DNA of 62,641 nucleotides from Modicisalibacter coralii (GCF_004117855.1 NZ_QWBW01000011.1:401-63041), one strand, 5' to 3'. Shown: positions 1-9,998, counted from the first letter of the stretch. Program-made: numbers and translations. The notes: generated by a model not told the origin, from the letters alone.

Positions 1-3000
1 GACGTCGACGGCGACACCCTGACGATCACCAGCGTGAGCGGTGCCGAGCACGGCAGCGTCGTGCTCAACGCCGACGGCAGCATCACCTTCACCCCGGCCG
101 CCGACTACAACGGCGCGGCGAGCTTCGACTACACCGTCAGCGACGGCCAGGGCGGCAGCGCCACGGCCACGGTCGGCGTGCGCGTCACCCCGGTCAACGA
201 CGACCCGGTGGCGAACGACGACAGCTATACCACTCATGGCAAGCTTGGCGGGCTTTACTCGGAGTATTTCGCCTATCAAGAGGGGGCTGACGCCGACGGC
301 CCGAATCTGGCGAGTGTCTCGCAGGTTCAGGCCTTCATCGCCGAGAAAGGCACGCCCGATGCGACCTTCGTGGCAAGCTCGCTGTTCTACAACTACATCA
401 CTGGCAACCTCGCCAATCCCGACAATCTGAAGACGTTCCTCGGTGCCGACGCCGATTCGCTGAGCACGCAGATGCCGACGACCGGAACCGATGCCATTCT
501 GCGGATGCAAGGGGTCGTCGAGCTGCAAGCGGGCAGTTACACGTTCAAGATCCTCTCGGACGATGGCTATCAGGTATCGATCGATGGCAAGCCGGTGGCC
601 ACGGTTGACCACAATCAGAGCCCGGCGACCAACGAGCACAGTTTTACGGTGGCCCAGGGCGGCACGCACGCCATCGAGATCGTCTACTGGGATCAAGCAG
701 AGCGGGCGATCTTCCAGCCCGAACTGAAGTTCGGCGACGGTGATTATTCGCCACTCGGTGACTTCGTTGTGGATTCACCGCTGACTACCGCGGAAGACAC
801 TTCGATCTACCTGCGTACCGATGATCTGCTGGCCAACGATACCGATGCCGATGGCGATACGCTGACTGTCACGAGTGTCGGCAATGCCAGCCACGGCAGC
901 GTCGTGCTCAACGCCGACGGTACCATCGTCTTCACGCCGGCCACCGACTACAACGGTCCTGCCACGTTCGAGTACACGATCAGCGATGGTCAGGGCGGCA
1001 GTGATACGGCAACGGTCACGCTGTTCGTCACCCCGGTCAACGATGCACCGGTGGCGAACCCGGATTCAGCGGGGGTCTCCGCAGCGCCGGATATCGTCTA
1101 CCTCGCCACGGCACAGGGGACGCTGGAAGCCTGGAATCTGACCACAGGAGGGCAGAGCAGTGTCACGATCAAGGACGCCGCCGGCAATGAGGTCACTTAT
1201 CTGGGCGATATTTCCCCCAGTGCGACGTCCGGAATGCTTTACGGTGTCGCCTTTGCCGGGACGACGCTCTACAGCATCGACGCTGAGACCGGGATGGCAA
1301 CCGCCGTGGGCGCCGTGTCGGGCCTGAACGGTATCAACGCCCTCGGCTTGATGCCGGATGGCAACCTGATCGCTGCGAGTGCCAGCACAAAGGGGTTGTT
1401 CTCGATCGACCCGACGACGCTGGTGGCTACCAAGATTGCCTCGACCGGTTTCACATCGGGCGGGGACCTGCAGTATGTCGGCAACCATCTCTACGTTGCC
1501 GATTCGGACGAGCGTGTCCTCGAGGTCGCGTTGAACGATGACGGCAGTATTCGCACCGATGCCACCGGCAACGCGACCACGACTGTGGTAGCAACCATGA
1601 ATGCGCCGGTGTATGGATTGGCGGAAAATGCCCAGGGCGAATTGCTGATCATCACCACCGACAACCTCGCCACGCCGATGAACGTCGACACTCAGACGCT
1701 CGGAACGCCGACCACGCTCGCGGTACCCAGTGGCGAAACGATTTACGGTAGCGCCAGTATCGTCGATCCCGGCTCGACGTTGGCCAGCGGTAACCTTCTC
1801 ACCAACGACAGTGATCCCGAAGGTGATCCACTGACGGTGACCAGCGTCGCCAATACGCAAGCTGGCACTCAATCCAGCGTTGCCAGTGGTGCGAGCGCGA
1901 CCCTTCAAGGAGTCTACGGCACGCTGACGCTCGAGGCGGATGGTAGCTACCACTATGTACTGGACGCCAATCGTGCGGCTACCCGAGCGTTGTCCGAGGA
2001 CGAGCAGGGAAGCGATCAGTTCACCTACACCATCAGTGATGGCCAGGATGGTACGGCCAGCTCGACCCTGACGGTGACGGTCACCGGTATCAATGATGCG
2101 CCTTCCGCCCAACCGGCGGGTGTTACGGGGCAGGAAGATACCGCGATCACCCTGGCCTGGAGTGATCTTGGGGTCACCGATGTCGACTCGTCCGATGCGG
2201 CCCTGGGTATCGTCGTCACTGGCCTGCCGGATTCCGGCCAGTTGCAGCATCAGAATGCCGACGGACAATGGGTCGCGGTATCCGTCGACGACGCCTTTAC
2301 CAAGGCCGATGTCGATGCGGGGTTACTGCGCTTCATGCCGGCGTCCAACGAGTCTGGCTTCGATGGCTACGGGGGTAACGGGTTCGGCGACCAGCAGGCC
2401 GACTATGCGCACCTGTCATTCAGGCCGACCGATGCGAGCGGCATGGGTGACGAGTCGACTCTGACGATCGATGTCACGCCTGTCGCGGATGCCCCCGAGG
2501 TCAGTATCTCGGTCGGCGACCTGGTGTCCTCCGAGCGCGGTACCAGGCTGACCGTCGAGGATTCCTCGGTCACCATCACCGTCGATGCAGGTACTATCTC
2601 TGCCCAGGGGCTCAGTGGTCGTGTCTTCGAACCGCCTTTCTCAAACGGCAATCTCAACCCGGGCAGTGCGGGCAATTCTCAGAACGCGGATGTCATCGTC
2701 CTTTCCGGTGATTTCAACAAGCTCGTCAACGGCAACCAGCCTGTCAATTCGATCGACGGTCAGGACAAGGATTACCTCTATCTGAGCAAGTCGTATGCCA
2801 GCTACGGCGTCGCATTGGGGGAGCTGCACCAGAACTCGGGTTATGACGGCCGCATCACCGATCTCGACACCGGAGTGACGATCACGCTCAACAATATCCG
2901 TGGATTGATCTTCGGCGATGGCGTCACCATGATGCCGCCCGAGGTGTCGACGACCATTACGCCCACCGGTCACGACATCGTGGCTCTCGATCTGTCTGCC

Positions 3001-4881
3001 GCACTGGTGGACGTGGACGGCAGCGAGGTACTGACGGGAATCACGCTGTCGGGTATTCCCGAGGGGGTGAAGATTCTCGGTGATGGCGTCACTGCACTGG
3101 ATAATGGTGACTGGTATGTCGAGAACAGCCAGGGCACGTCACTGGACGATCTCGACCTTACCATGAAGATTCCGCTCGATAGCGGTAGCTTCGATATACA
3201 GGCGTCCGTCGAGTCCCGTGAAATCGTCGACGGGGCCATCGTCGACTCGGCATCGGCTGTCGATAGCGCCAGTGTCGAACAGTACGCCGTGACCATGGGT
3301 ACCCCGGTGGACGACACCATCGAAGGGACCAACGCCAGCGATATCATCGTCGGTGACGCCACCGGCCTGCAGTTGGTACCGGGTGCGAACTACAATGTGG
3401 CCTTCATCGTCGATACATCAGGCAGTGTGTCGCAGTCAGACGTGAATTCTGCAAAGAATTCATTGACCCACATGTTCGACTCGCTCAGTCATATCGTCAG
3501 TAAGGAAGGTGCTGGTAACGTCAATGTCTTCCTGCTGGATTTCGACAGGCAGGCTGGCAGGAATGTCAGTGTCGACCTGTCCGATCCTGATGCCCTGGTC
3601 CGGCTGAAATCCGTGCTCGACTCCATGCAAAGTGGTGGTGGCACAAACTACGAGGATGCCTTCAAGACAACGGCCAACTGGTTCTACAGTGACCTCGTGA
3701 CGTCCAACCCCGGGACGAATCTGACCTACTTCATCACCGATGGCTTGCCGACGTACCACCAGAGCGATGAAGCCAAGAGCGCCGTCGTGGGCACTTATGG
3801 CGGGCAAACCTGGACCTTCGACGCCGAGGACTACCAACCCGGCCAGAACCATTACATGAACATTGCCGGCGAAGACCGGCTCGTGGTGGACAGTTCGGGT
3901 AATGTGCATCAATGGGGTTATCACAGCGGCGGTTGCAGTAGCGGCTGGTATGACGAGGTCATCGGCCAGGTCCAGGACGATGGTCGGGGTGGTCATGAAA
4001 TATCGCTTCTGGACGGGGATGGGCAGAGTACTCCCAGCTCGCTCGTGAATGATTCACTCGAGGCGTTTGCGCTGCTCGAGGACGTCAGTACGGTTGACTC
4101 GATCGGCCTGGGTGATTCTCTGCAGGAATCGCAATTGAGCCGTTTCGATAGTGACGGCACGGTGCAGACGAGTATCTCTCCCGAGAGCCTAGCCGATGCC
4201 ATTCTCGGCAAGAACGTGGAGCTCCCTGCCGGTGACGATGTCGTCGATGGCGGTGGCGGCAACGACATCATCTTTGGTGACAAATTGGACTTCGACGGGG
4301 TCGAGGGTAACGGCCTGACGGCTCTCAAGTCGTATGTCGCGGGCAGGCTGGGCGTCGAGGACCCCGATTCGCTGTCCACCGAAGCATTGAAGGGGTTCAT
4401 CGTGAACCATCACGCCGAATTCAATCAGCTCGATCCGTCGGGCGGTGACGACATCCTGCGTGGTGGAGCCGGTGACGACATCCTTTACGGCCAAGGTGGC
4501 GATGATCTGCTGCAGGGTGGCTCGGGAGATGACATCCTCTACGGTGGCATGGGCGCGGACACGTTCAAGTGGTCACTGGGCGACCAGGGGGCGTCGGGTA
4601 GCGCTGCTCAGGATACCGTCATGTCATTCAATACGGCCGAAGGTGACACGCTGGATCTGTCGGAGCTGCTGCAGGACAGGTCGGACTCTCTGGATGCTTA
4701 CCTGCGTGCCAGCGACGACGGCGAAGGCGGTACCGTGCTGCATGTCAGTACATCGGGAAGCTTTGGTGATGGCAGTTCCCTGGATGTTGCCGACCAGACG
4801 ATTCACATGCAGGGCATGAACTACAGTAGCGATATCGTCCAACAGATGCTGGACAGTGGCCAGTTGATGCTGGACCAGTGA
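1..4881 (+). CDS. Large RTX adhesin, 5' end outside window (LapA/BapA-type)
   Basis: The reading frame is open to base 1, so only the C-terminal ~1,626 residues are present. Counting from the GTG at 34, in order: a cadherin-like/VCBS repeat (1-65), a PA14-like domain (about 68-235, starting GGLYSEYF), a second near-identical repeat, a beta-propeller-like stretch (about 345-590), further VCBS-type repeats, a VWA domain (about 1120-1360) with MIDAS motif DTSGS, RTX nonapeptides (VDGGGGNDIIFGD near 1400, several near 1470-1500) and a type I secretion C-terminal region. This is a calcium-binding, T1SS-exported surface or biofilm adhesin. The nearby lapG-lapD pair suggests it is the LapG substrate; the N-terminal cleavage and retention module would lie upstream. 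The domain calls are firm, the exact ligand unknown. Confidence 0.92.
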   Translation, partial: DVDGDTLTITSVSGAEHGSVVLNADGSITFTPAADYNGAASFDYTVSDGQGGSATATVGVRVTPVNDDPVANDDSYTTHGKLGGLYSEYFAYQEGADADGPNLASVSQVQAFIAEKGTPDATFVASSLFYNYITGNLANPDNLKTFLGADADSLSTQMPTTGTDAILRMQGVVELQAGSYTFKILSDDGYQVSIDGKPVATVDHNQSPATNEHSFTVAQGGTHAIEIVYWDQAERAIFQPELKFGDGDYSPLGDFVVDSPLTTAEDTSIYLRTDDLLANDTDADGDTLTVTSVGNASHGSVVLNADGTIVFTPATDYNGPATFEYTISDGQGGSDTATVTLFVTPVNDAPVANPDSAGVSAAPDIVYLATAQGTLEAWNLTTGGQSSVTIKDAAGNEVTYLGDISPSATSGMLYGVAFAGTTLYSIDAETGMATAVGAVSGLNGINALGLMPDGNLIAASASTKGLFSIDPTTLVATKIASTGFTSGGDLQYVGNHLYVADSDERVLEVALNDDGSIRTDATGNATTTVVATMNAPVYGLAENAQGELLIITTDNLATPMNVDTQTLGTPTTLAVPSGETIYGSASIVDPGSTLASGNLLTNDSDPEGDPLTVTSVANTQAGTQSSVASGASATLQGVYGTLTLEADGSYHYVLDANRAATRALSEDEQGSDQFTYTISDGQDGTASSTLTVTVTGINDAPSAQPAGVTGQEDTAITLAWSDLGVTDVDSSDAALGIVVTGLPDSGQLQHQNADGQWVAVSVDDAFTKADVDAGLLRFMPASNESGFDGYGGNGFGDQQADYAHLSFRPTDASGMGDESTLTIDVTPVADAPEVSISVGDLVSSERGTRLTVEDSSVTITVDAGTISAQGLSGRVFEPPFSNGNLNPGSAGNSQNADVIVLSGDFNKLVNGNQPVNSIDGQDKDYLYLSKSYASYGVALGELHQNSGYDGRITDLDTGVTITLNNIRGLIFGDGVTMMPPEVSTTITPTGHDIVALDLSAALVDVDGSEVLTGITLSGIPEGVKILGDGVTALDNGDWYVENSQGTSLDDLDLTMKIPLDSGSFDIQASVESREIVDGAIVDSASAVDSASVEQYAVTMGTPVDDTIEGTNASDIIVGDATGLQLVPGANYNVAFIVDTSGSVSQSDVNSAKNSLTHMFDSLSHIVSKEGAGNVNVFLLDFDRQAGRNVSVDLSDPDALVRLKSVLDSMQSGGGTNYEDAFKTTANWFYSDLVTSNPGTNLTYFITDGLPTYHQSDEAKSAVVGTYGGQTWTFDAEDYQPGQNHYMNIAGEDRLVVDSSGNVHQWGYHSGGCSSGWYDEVIGQVQDDGRGGHEISLLDGDGQSTPSSLVNDSLEAFALLEDVSTVDSIGLGDSLQESQLSRFDSDGTVQTSISPESLADAILGKNVELPAGDDVVDGGGGNDIIFGDKLDFDGVEGNGLTALKSYVAGRLGVEDPDSLSTEALKGFIVNHHAEFNQLDPSGGDDILRGGAGDDILYGQGGDDLLQGGSGDDILYGGMGADTFKWSLGDQGASGSAAQDTVMSFNTAEGDTLDLSELLQDRSDSLDAYLRASDDGEGGTVLHVSTSGSFGDGSSLDVADQTIHMQGMNYSSDIVQQMLDSGQLMLDQ

Positions 4882-4905
4882 TGGCCGTTCGCTGAGCGAG
4901 TCCTG

Positions 4906-4934
4906 CCCCCTTCCCGGCTTGGCCGGGAAGGGGG
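4906..4934 (+). terminator. Hairpin after the adhesin gene
   Basis: Perfect 13-bp inverted repeat (4906-4918 with 4922-4934) and a 3-nt loop, 24 bases after the adhesin stop. No T-tract follows, so it may stabilise or attenuate the transcript rather than terminate it fully. Confidence 0.6.
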
Positions 4935-4953
4935 TGAACCGGTAGGGGGAAGC

Positions 4954-5505
4954 ATGTATTTTGATGACGGCGTGTTGGAAACATGGCTGAAAGGGGATCG
5001 AGATGCCGTCGAGTTCATCGGCATCATCAGCGATATCGCGCATGTCTGGGATGACCTGATCGATCGCGACCATCCTGTCGATGACGAGACCATCGACCGT
5101 GTCTTTTCGAACATGTTGATCGATCTGCCTCGCAATGCGTTCTATGTGAAACATTTCGATCGCTTGCATGCCATCCTCACCACGGCGATAGCGAACTGGC
5201 AAGCGGCGAACAAGATGGAGCGTGAGGGGGACGATTATGAACGAAGCATTGCGTTCATTCTGCGCTCCTCTTATGTGGATCTCGTGACCCAGTCTGCGTA
5301 TCTGCTTGGCGGCGCGGCATGGGCCCGCCAGGTGGCCGAAGAGATACGCCTGATGACGCACCGTGAAACCTATGGCGGCTATCTCGAGGCACTCGACAGG
5401 GAACGTGCGCGGCGCGAGAAAGGCGGGGCTGCCAGGTCTGCTCTACCTGAAGGGGCGGTTCTGGTTGCCCCGCGCGAGAAGAAGCACCCGGTGAAGCCAT
5501 CGTGA
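4954..5505 (+). CDS. Conserved hypothetical alpha-helical protein
   Basis: 183 residues, mostly predicted helix, with an acidic patch DDLIDRD near residue 35 and a basic, proline-containing tail. There is no signal peptide or membrane segment, and I do not recognise a family. The start is set by a purine-rich Shine-Dalgarno (GGGGGA, 4945-4950) just before the ATG. It lies 73 bases downstream of the adhesin and 43 bases before the next small gene, in the same direction, so it could be co-transcribed with the adhesin and sit between the adhesin and its lapGD control genes. The gene is likely real because its codon use matches the chromosome. Confidence 0.7.
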   Translation: MYFDDGVLETWLKGDRDAVEFIGIISDIAHVWDDLIDRDHPVDDETIDRVFSNMLIDLPRNAFYVKHFDRLHAILTTAIANWQAANKMEREGDDYERSIAFILRSSYVDLVTQSAYLLGGAAWARQVAEEIRLMTHRETYGGYLEALDRERARREKGGAARSALPEGAVLVAPREKKHPVKPS

Positions 5506-5548
5506 ACGCGTCTGTAAGGTGGCATTGCATGCCGCCAGGGAGGCTGCT

Positions 5549-5887
5549 GTGTTTTATGTAAAACGAGATGCGTCAGGCACGCCCGTCATGGTGGCGCGTG
5601 AACCTGGTGAAGATTGTCATGAAGCCCTGGAAGCCAATGATCCTGAAATCCTGGCCTTTTTCGAACGAGAGGGCCTGATGGGGCAGCATCGCAAGCTTCG
5701 CGATACCGATCTGGCATTCGTGCGCGTCCTGGAAGACGTCATCGAGTTATTGATTGCCAAGGGCGTCATAAGCTTTACGGAACTGCCCGAGGCCGCCCGT
5801 GAAAAGCTCCTCAAGCGCCAAACACTTCGCCGGCAGGTCAATAGTGTCGAGTTGCTCGGCGATGAAGACGATGAGTGGTTGATCTGA
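5549..5887 (+). CDS. Small conserved hypothetical protein
   Basis: 112 residues if read from the GTG at 5549, which has an excellent Shine-Dalgarno (AGGGAGG, 5537-5543) five bases upstream; the frame is open further 5' to 5519 but that start has no RBS. The C-terminal half has a helical pattern (FVRVLEDVIELLIAKGVI, then FTELPEAAREKLL) that I associate with small conserved proteins of marine gammaproteobacteria of no proven function. It is cytoplasmic by composition and ends with an acidic tail. It is probably in one transcription unit with the gene at 4954. Confidence 0.75.
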   Translation: MFYVKRDASGTPVMVAREPGEDCHEALEANDPEILAFFEREGLMGQHRKLRDTDLAFVRVLEDVIELLIAKGVISFTELPEAAREKLLKRQTLRRQVNSVELLGDEDDEWLI

Positions 5888-5898
5888 CTTCGACCCCG

Positions 5899-5925
5899 GC
5901 CCCGGCGCGAAGCCTATGCCGGGGC
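5899..5925. terminator. Hairpin between convergent genes
   Basis: GCCCCGGC (5899-5906) pairs with GCCGGGGC (5918-5925). It lies between the stop of the plus-strand small gene and the stop of lapD on the minus strand. Probably a bidirectional terminator; there is no strong T-tract. Confidence 0.5.
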
Positions 5926-6008
5926 GCCTTGCTCGCTGCCTGTCGGGCTGACATTCGCCGATAGGGTTCCGCCCCCCTTTGTGTCGGCCTGGCGGGTGAG
6001 GGGCGCGC

Positions 6009-7919
6009 TCAATCCTGCCGGTCGGTGACCCCTGGCCCCGTAACCCCATCGAAACCGAGATCGAAGAGCGTCTCCTGCTCGGCGCGATTGCCGACCCCCT
6101 CGGCAATGACCAACACGCCAATGGAATGACTCAGCGTGGCGATGCCGCGCAGGAAGGGGTGGGTCTGATCGTCCTTGTCGATATGCCTGACCAAGGACGA
6201 ATCGACCTTGAGATAGGCCAGTCCCAGGTCATGGAGAGACTCGAGTTTGGCGAACTCCGGGCCGACATGCTCGATACCCAGCCGGCAACCGAAGGGACGG
6301 ATCTCTTGCGACAGGGCGCGGAAGGCGGCCATGTGCCGGACCGCTGCCGACTCGGGAACTTCGATCCAGAGGCGGCTTGCCGACTGCGGGTGTGCTTGCA
6401 GTCGCTGACGCAGTGCCGCGACGAACCCGGTGTCACGGATGGATTCGCTGGACAGATTGATGCCCAGCGGAATGGCGTCGGTCGCGATGGTGTGCAAGGC
6501 GGTGTCGACCACGGCCAGGTCGATAGCCTGGTTCAAGCCGGCGCGTGATGCCCAGGGCAGGAATAGGCCGGCCGGTTGCCAGTCGCCGCCGAGCATGAGG
6601 CGTGCCGGACACTCATGGTGGAGCAATCGTCTATGGTCATCCAGTACCGGATAGCGGGCCAGTTGGACACCGTGGGTCGTCAGGGCTTCGTCGAGAGCCC
6701 GGCGCCAGTCGTCATGGGTATGGTAAGGCAATTGGCCGGCGTCGGTCGTGGCGATCTCGATGGCCATGTCGCCCCGGGCCTCGGCCTTGGCGAGTGCGCC
6801 ATCCAGCGCGCTGAGTAATTCACCGCGGGTATTGTCGCGGGTATAGGCGACCAGCGAGACGGGCAGTTCGACATCACCGTGTTCGGTGATGGATTGCTCG
6901 TGCAGCCGGTGCGCTATGGCCGCCCTCAACTGAACCGAGTCATCGCATCCCGGCAGGATCATGCCGAAATCGGTGCCGTTGAGTCGACCGACGAGGCCAT
7001 CGTCGTAGTCGTCGGCCAGGCGGCGGAGCCTGTCCGCTACCTCGACCAACAACTGATTGGTGGCCAGGTATCCCAGGCGATCGTTGAGAGCAGCCAGGTT
7101 GGCGATACGAACCATGACCAGATGACCCGCCGAACGCTGACTGTCGCTGGTCAGCATGGCATCGAGCCGGTGGATGAGGGTGTCGCGCTTTGCCACACCG
7201 GTCACCTCGTCGTGTTGCAAGCGTCGCCGTAGCTTGTCCAGCTTATGCGTTTCCTCGGCGAGCATGCGACTGACCACCGTGGATAACTGGTTCATGGCCT
7301 GAACGACATCGCGCAGTTCCCGGGTGCGTGGCACGCTGCTGATGGTGAAACGCCGCTCGCCGATGTTGCGGGCCTGGGTGACCACGGTCTGCAGGGGGCG
7401 ACGAATGGTCCGCACGATCCACCAGGCCAGCACGGCACTGACCAGGGCGGCGACGGCAAACCACGCCATGAGATCCAGGACATTACGCCATAGCGCGCTA
7501 TAGGCATAACCGACATGGGTTTCCAGGGTTATGGTGGCAAATTGTTTCCAGCCGTCCTGAACGACCGCTGTTCCCGGCGGAACATCGAAATCGACGAGAT
7601 CGACGAACCACGCCGGGGCGTCGGTGGTGACGGCATCGCTGACTCGCTGCTCGAGTTTCTCACCCTCCGGTGAGGTCAGCTCGATGCGTCGATAGTGGCC
7701 GGTATCGAATTGGGCCGACACCAGCAGTTCGACCGTGACGGGGTCCTTGTCGAGTTGGCTGAGAGAGAGTGCCAGGGCATGAGCGTTGTCGGCATTCTTG
7801 ATGCGCAGTTCCTGCTCAATGTATTGCTTGCTGGTCAGCGTGCCGATGAAAAGGCTGCCGCCGAGGGTGAGCAGGAGTAATACCAGGATGGTCAGCCATA
7901 ATTGCTTGATCAAGGACAT
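6009..7919 (-). CDS. lapD: LapD-like c-di-GMP receptor (degenerate GGDEF/EAL)
   Basis: 636 residues from the ATG at 7919 (start MSLIKQLWLTI); the frame is open upstream to 8063 but that part overlaps lapG. Order: TM1 (about 7-27), periplasmic domain ending near SALWRN, TM2, HAMP, degenerate GGDEF (RLNGTDF instead of GGDEF) and degenerate EAL (no ExL; EHVGPE where DDFGTG is expected). A Trp in VVQDGW matches the LapG-contacting loop of Pseudomonas LapD. In the known system LapD binds c-di-GMP in its inactive EAL domain and sequesters the periplasmic protease LapG, keeping the adhesin on the surface. It lies 52 bases downstream of lapG, same strand, so an operon is likely. Confidence 0.93.
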   Translation of the reverse strand: MSLIKQLWLTILVLLLLTLGGSLFIGTLTSKQYIEQELRIKNADNAHALALSLSQLDKDPVTVELLVSAQFDTGHYRRIELTSPEGEKLEQRVSDAVTTDAPAWFVDLVDFDVPPGTAVVQDGWKQFATITLETHVGYAYSALWRNVLDLMAWFAVAALVSAVLAWWIVRTIRRPLQTVVTQARNIGERRFTISSVPRTRELRDVVQAMNQLSTVVSRMLAEETHKLDKLRRRLQHDEVTGVAKRDTLIHRLDAMLTSDSQRSAGHLVMVRIANLAALNDRLGYLATNQLLVEVADRLRRLADDYDDGLVGRLNGTDFGMILPGCDDSVQLRAAIAHRLHEQSITEHGDVELPVSLVAYTRDNTRGELLSALDGALAKAEARGDMAIEIATTDAGQLPYHTHDDWRRALDEALTTHGVQLARYPVLDDHRRLLHHECPARLMLGGDWQPAGLFLPWASRAGLNQAIDLAVVDTALHTIATDAIPLGINLSSESIRDTGFVAALRQRLQAHPQSASRLWIEVPESAAVRHMAAFRALSQEIRPFGCRLGIEHVGPEFAKLESLHDLGLAYLKVDSSLVRHIDKDDQTHPFLRGIATLSHSIGVLVIAEGVGNRAEQETLFDLGFDGVTGPGVTDRQD

Positions 7920-7971
7920 TGAAGCGTGCTCCTGCCGGGCCCGGGAATGTGAGTGCCGCGACACCTGATGC

Positions 7972-8679
7972 TCATAGGAAACCCTGTGCCGCCATGCGTT
8001 GCAGAACGCGTCGCCAGCGGGACAGGCGCTGTGTCGGGTCGGCCAGCGAGCGCGTGGCCCCACCGGCCCACAGGCCGTCGCTGTTGAAACTGAACACGGG
8101 GGTCAGATCATCGCGCTGGCTGGCGGGCAGGATGGTGGGAAGCAGATTGTCGAGTACCACGGGCTCGTCCTCGGGAGACTCATAATAACCCAGGACCATG
8201 TGTGCCTGGGAGCGGCCACCGAGGCCGATGCGCGCACGGACATAGATCATACGCAACCGTTCTCCGGGTATGCCGAGCTTCTTGAGTGTCTCGTACTTGG
8301 CGATGGCGTAGTCCTCGCAGTCCCCCGCGCCGCGCCCGAGTGTTTCGAGGGGGGTCGCCCAGTAGTCCTTTTCCTTCCACACGTCGATGTCGTCCAGCCA
8401 ACGTACATGCCGGTTGAAAAAGTCGTTGACGTCTCTCAGCTTCCGGGAGGTCGGCTGCCCGTCGAGCGTATCGAGCAATTGCAGCCAGGCGTCCAGAACG
8501 CGCGTGCCATCCTGGCCATATTCGCCGGTCATGAACGTTCGCATTCGCGAGACATCCATGGCCGCACTGGCCAGACTCAAGACGCCGCCGGTCGAGAGCA
8601 GCACGATCATGAAGAACAGCAACGCGCGCCACCGTAATGCGGCGGAAGCAGGCTCTCGTTGGCGTCTGGCTCTAGGCAA
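7972..8679 (-). CDS. lapG: LapG periplasmic cysteine protease
   Basis: 235 residues from a TTG at 8679. This start has no clear Shine-Dalgarno and remains uncertain, but it is the one that gives a complete signal peptide (hydrophobic LLFFMIVLLS, cleavage near SLASA). It belongs to the bacterial transglutaminase-like cysteine proteinases: Cys121 in GAGDCEDY, His160 in AHMVLGYY and Asp177 in VLDN form the catalytic triad with LapG spacing, and D120/E122 match the calcium-binding residues. LapG cleaves the N-terminal retention module of LapA-type adhesins when c-di-GMP is low. Adjacent lapD and the adhesin at the window start make a coherent adhesion-release module. Confidence 0.93.
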   Translation of the reverse strand: MPRARRQREPASAALRWRALLFFMIVLLSTGGVLSLASAAMDVSRMRTFMTGEYGQDGTRVLDAWLQLLDTLDGQPTSRKLRDVNDFFNRHVRWLDDIDVWKEKDYWATPLETLGRGAGDCEDYAIAKYETLKKLGIPGERLRMIYVRARIGLGGRSQAHMVLGYYESPEDEPVVLDNLLPTILPASQRDDLTPVFSFNSDGLWAGGATRSLADPTQRLSRWRRVLQRMAAQGFL

Positions 8680-8719
8680 GTCAAGAATCCGAGGTGGTGC
8701 GCGATTTTGCTCACCCAGC

Positions 8720-8747
8720 AGAATAAGCGATTAACGCCAGGTGCGAA
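8720..8747 (-). promoter_or_regulatory. Candidate lapG promoter
   Basis: On the minus strand, TTCGCA (8742-8747) and TATTCT (8720-8725) are separated by 16 bases, about 40 bases before the lapG start. It matches sigma-70 boxes only loosely. Confidence 0.3.
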
Positions 8748-8834
8748 GCCAGCATATGCGGTATTAACGCCGGCCATTTCCTGGCAGTGGCCTTGGATGA
8801 GTCTGTCGCGCAGCGGATGTGAGCGCCACGCGTT

Positions 8835-9998
8835 TCACGCCCGCCCCGGGCCCTCCCAGACGCGCAGGCGCCCCAGCCAGGGCAGTTCCCGGCCGGCTTC
8901 GCGCAGCCGGCTGGCCTGGCTGTCGAGATTGCCGGGCGTGGTGCGTTCGGCGACGTAGAGCGAGATGTCGATGCGGTTGCCGATGTAGTGAAGATCCAGC
9001 GCGACACGGCGTTGCCAGCAGTCGAGGCTGCCCCAGGCGTCGTCCAGGGCCTGCTCGACGTCCTCGCGCAGGGGCAGGGCGGCGTCGCGGGCCGGCACCT
9101 CGTCGTGGGAGTCGTCCTCGGGGTCGATGTGAAAGGTGATGTCGGCGAGCTCCGGATAGGCGTCGTAGAGGTCGCGGCAGACCTCGTTGCCGATCTCGTG
9201 GGCTTCGGAAACGGTGAGGCGCGGTGCCACCACCAGATGCAGGTCGAGCAGCACCCGCTCGGCGACCTTGCGGGTGCGCAACTGATGCAGGTCGTGCACG
9301 CCGGGCACGGCCAGGGCCAGTTCGCGCATGCGGCGCTGGTCGTCTTCGGGCAGTGCGGTGTCGATGAGTTCCTTGCCGGCATCCCAGAGCAGTGCGGCAC
9401 CGATCTTGCCGACCAGCAGGCCCACCACTACCGCCGCCGCGGCGTCCATCCAGCCCAGCCCCAACTGAGTGCCGATCAGCCCGGCCAGGACCGCCACCGT
9501 CGACAGGGCGTCGCTGCGGTGATGCCAGGCGTTGGCCTCGAGCAGGGGCGACTTGATGCGCCGCGCGGTGGTCAGCGTATAGCGGAACAGCCACTCCTTT
9601 GCGAGTAGCGCGATCACCGCCAGGCCGATCGCCACCGGCCCGGCCGGCGGGATGGGAGCCCCGGCGATCAGCCGGCTGAGGCTGGCCCAGGCGATGCCGC
9701 CGGCGACGAACAGCAGCACGCTGCCGAGCAGCAGGGTGCCCAGCGTCTCGATGCGGCCATGGCCGTAGGGGTGGTTGTAGTCGGGTTCCTGGCGCCCGAA
9801 ATGGGTGGCGACGATCACGAAGGCGTCGGTGACCAGGTCCGAGAAGGAGTGAATACCGTCGGAAACCAGCGCCGCCGAGCCGACCAGCAGGCCGACCACG
9901 ATCTTGGCGATGCCCAGCAGGGTGTTCAGCACACCCCCGATGAGGGTGATGCGGTGGGCGGCGCGGAGGCCGTCGGGCTGGGGCGATGTCGAATTCAT
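8835..9998 (-). CDS. Cation diffusion facilitator (CDF) metal transporter
   Basis: 387 residues from the ATG at 9998 (MNSTSPQPDG). It has the CDF layout of about six transmembrane segments, with the metal-site HSFSD in TM2 and HRSDALS in TM5, then a cytoplasmic ferredoxin-like domain (VHDLHQLRTR...LDLHLVV) typical of Zn/Mn/Fe exporters. The C-terminus carries an additional segment of about 90 residues beyond the usual ~300. It likely exports divalent metal in exchange for protons at the inner membrane; the metal cannot be set from the sequence. It is divergent from trkH, sharing a 77-bp intergenic region. Confidence 0.9.
   Translation of the reverse strand: MNSTSPQPDGLRAAHRITLIGGVLNTLLGIAKIVVGLLVGSAALVSDGIHSFSDLVTDAFVIVATHFGRQEPDYNHPYGHGRIETLGTLLLGSVLLFVAGGIAWASLSRLIAGAPIPPAGPVAIGLAVIALLAKEWLFRYTLTTARRIKSPLLEANAWHHRSDALSTVAVLAGLIGTQLGLGWMDAAAAVVVGLLVGKIGAALLWDAGKELIDTALPEDDQRRMRELALAVPGVHDLHQLRTRKVAERVLLDLHLVVAPRLTVSEAHEIGNEVCRDLYDAYPELADITFHIDPEDDSHDEVPARDAALPLREDVEQALDDAWGSLDCWQRRVALDLHYIGNRIDISLYVAERTTPGNLDSQASRLREAGRELPWLGRLRVWEGPGRA

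Noticed and set aside
1066-2268. 400-codon minus-strand frame inside the adhesin gene
   Set aside because: A shadow of the repetitive adhesin sequence.
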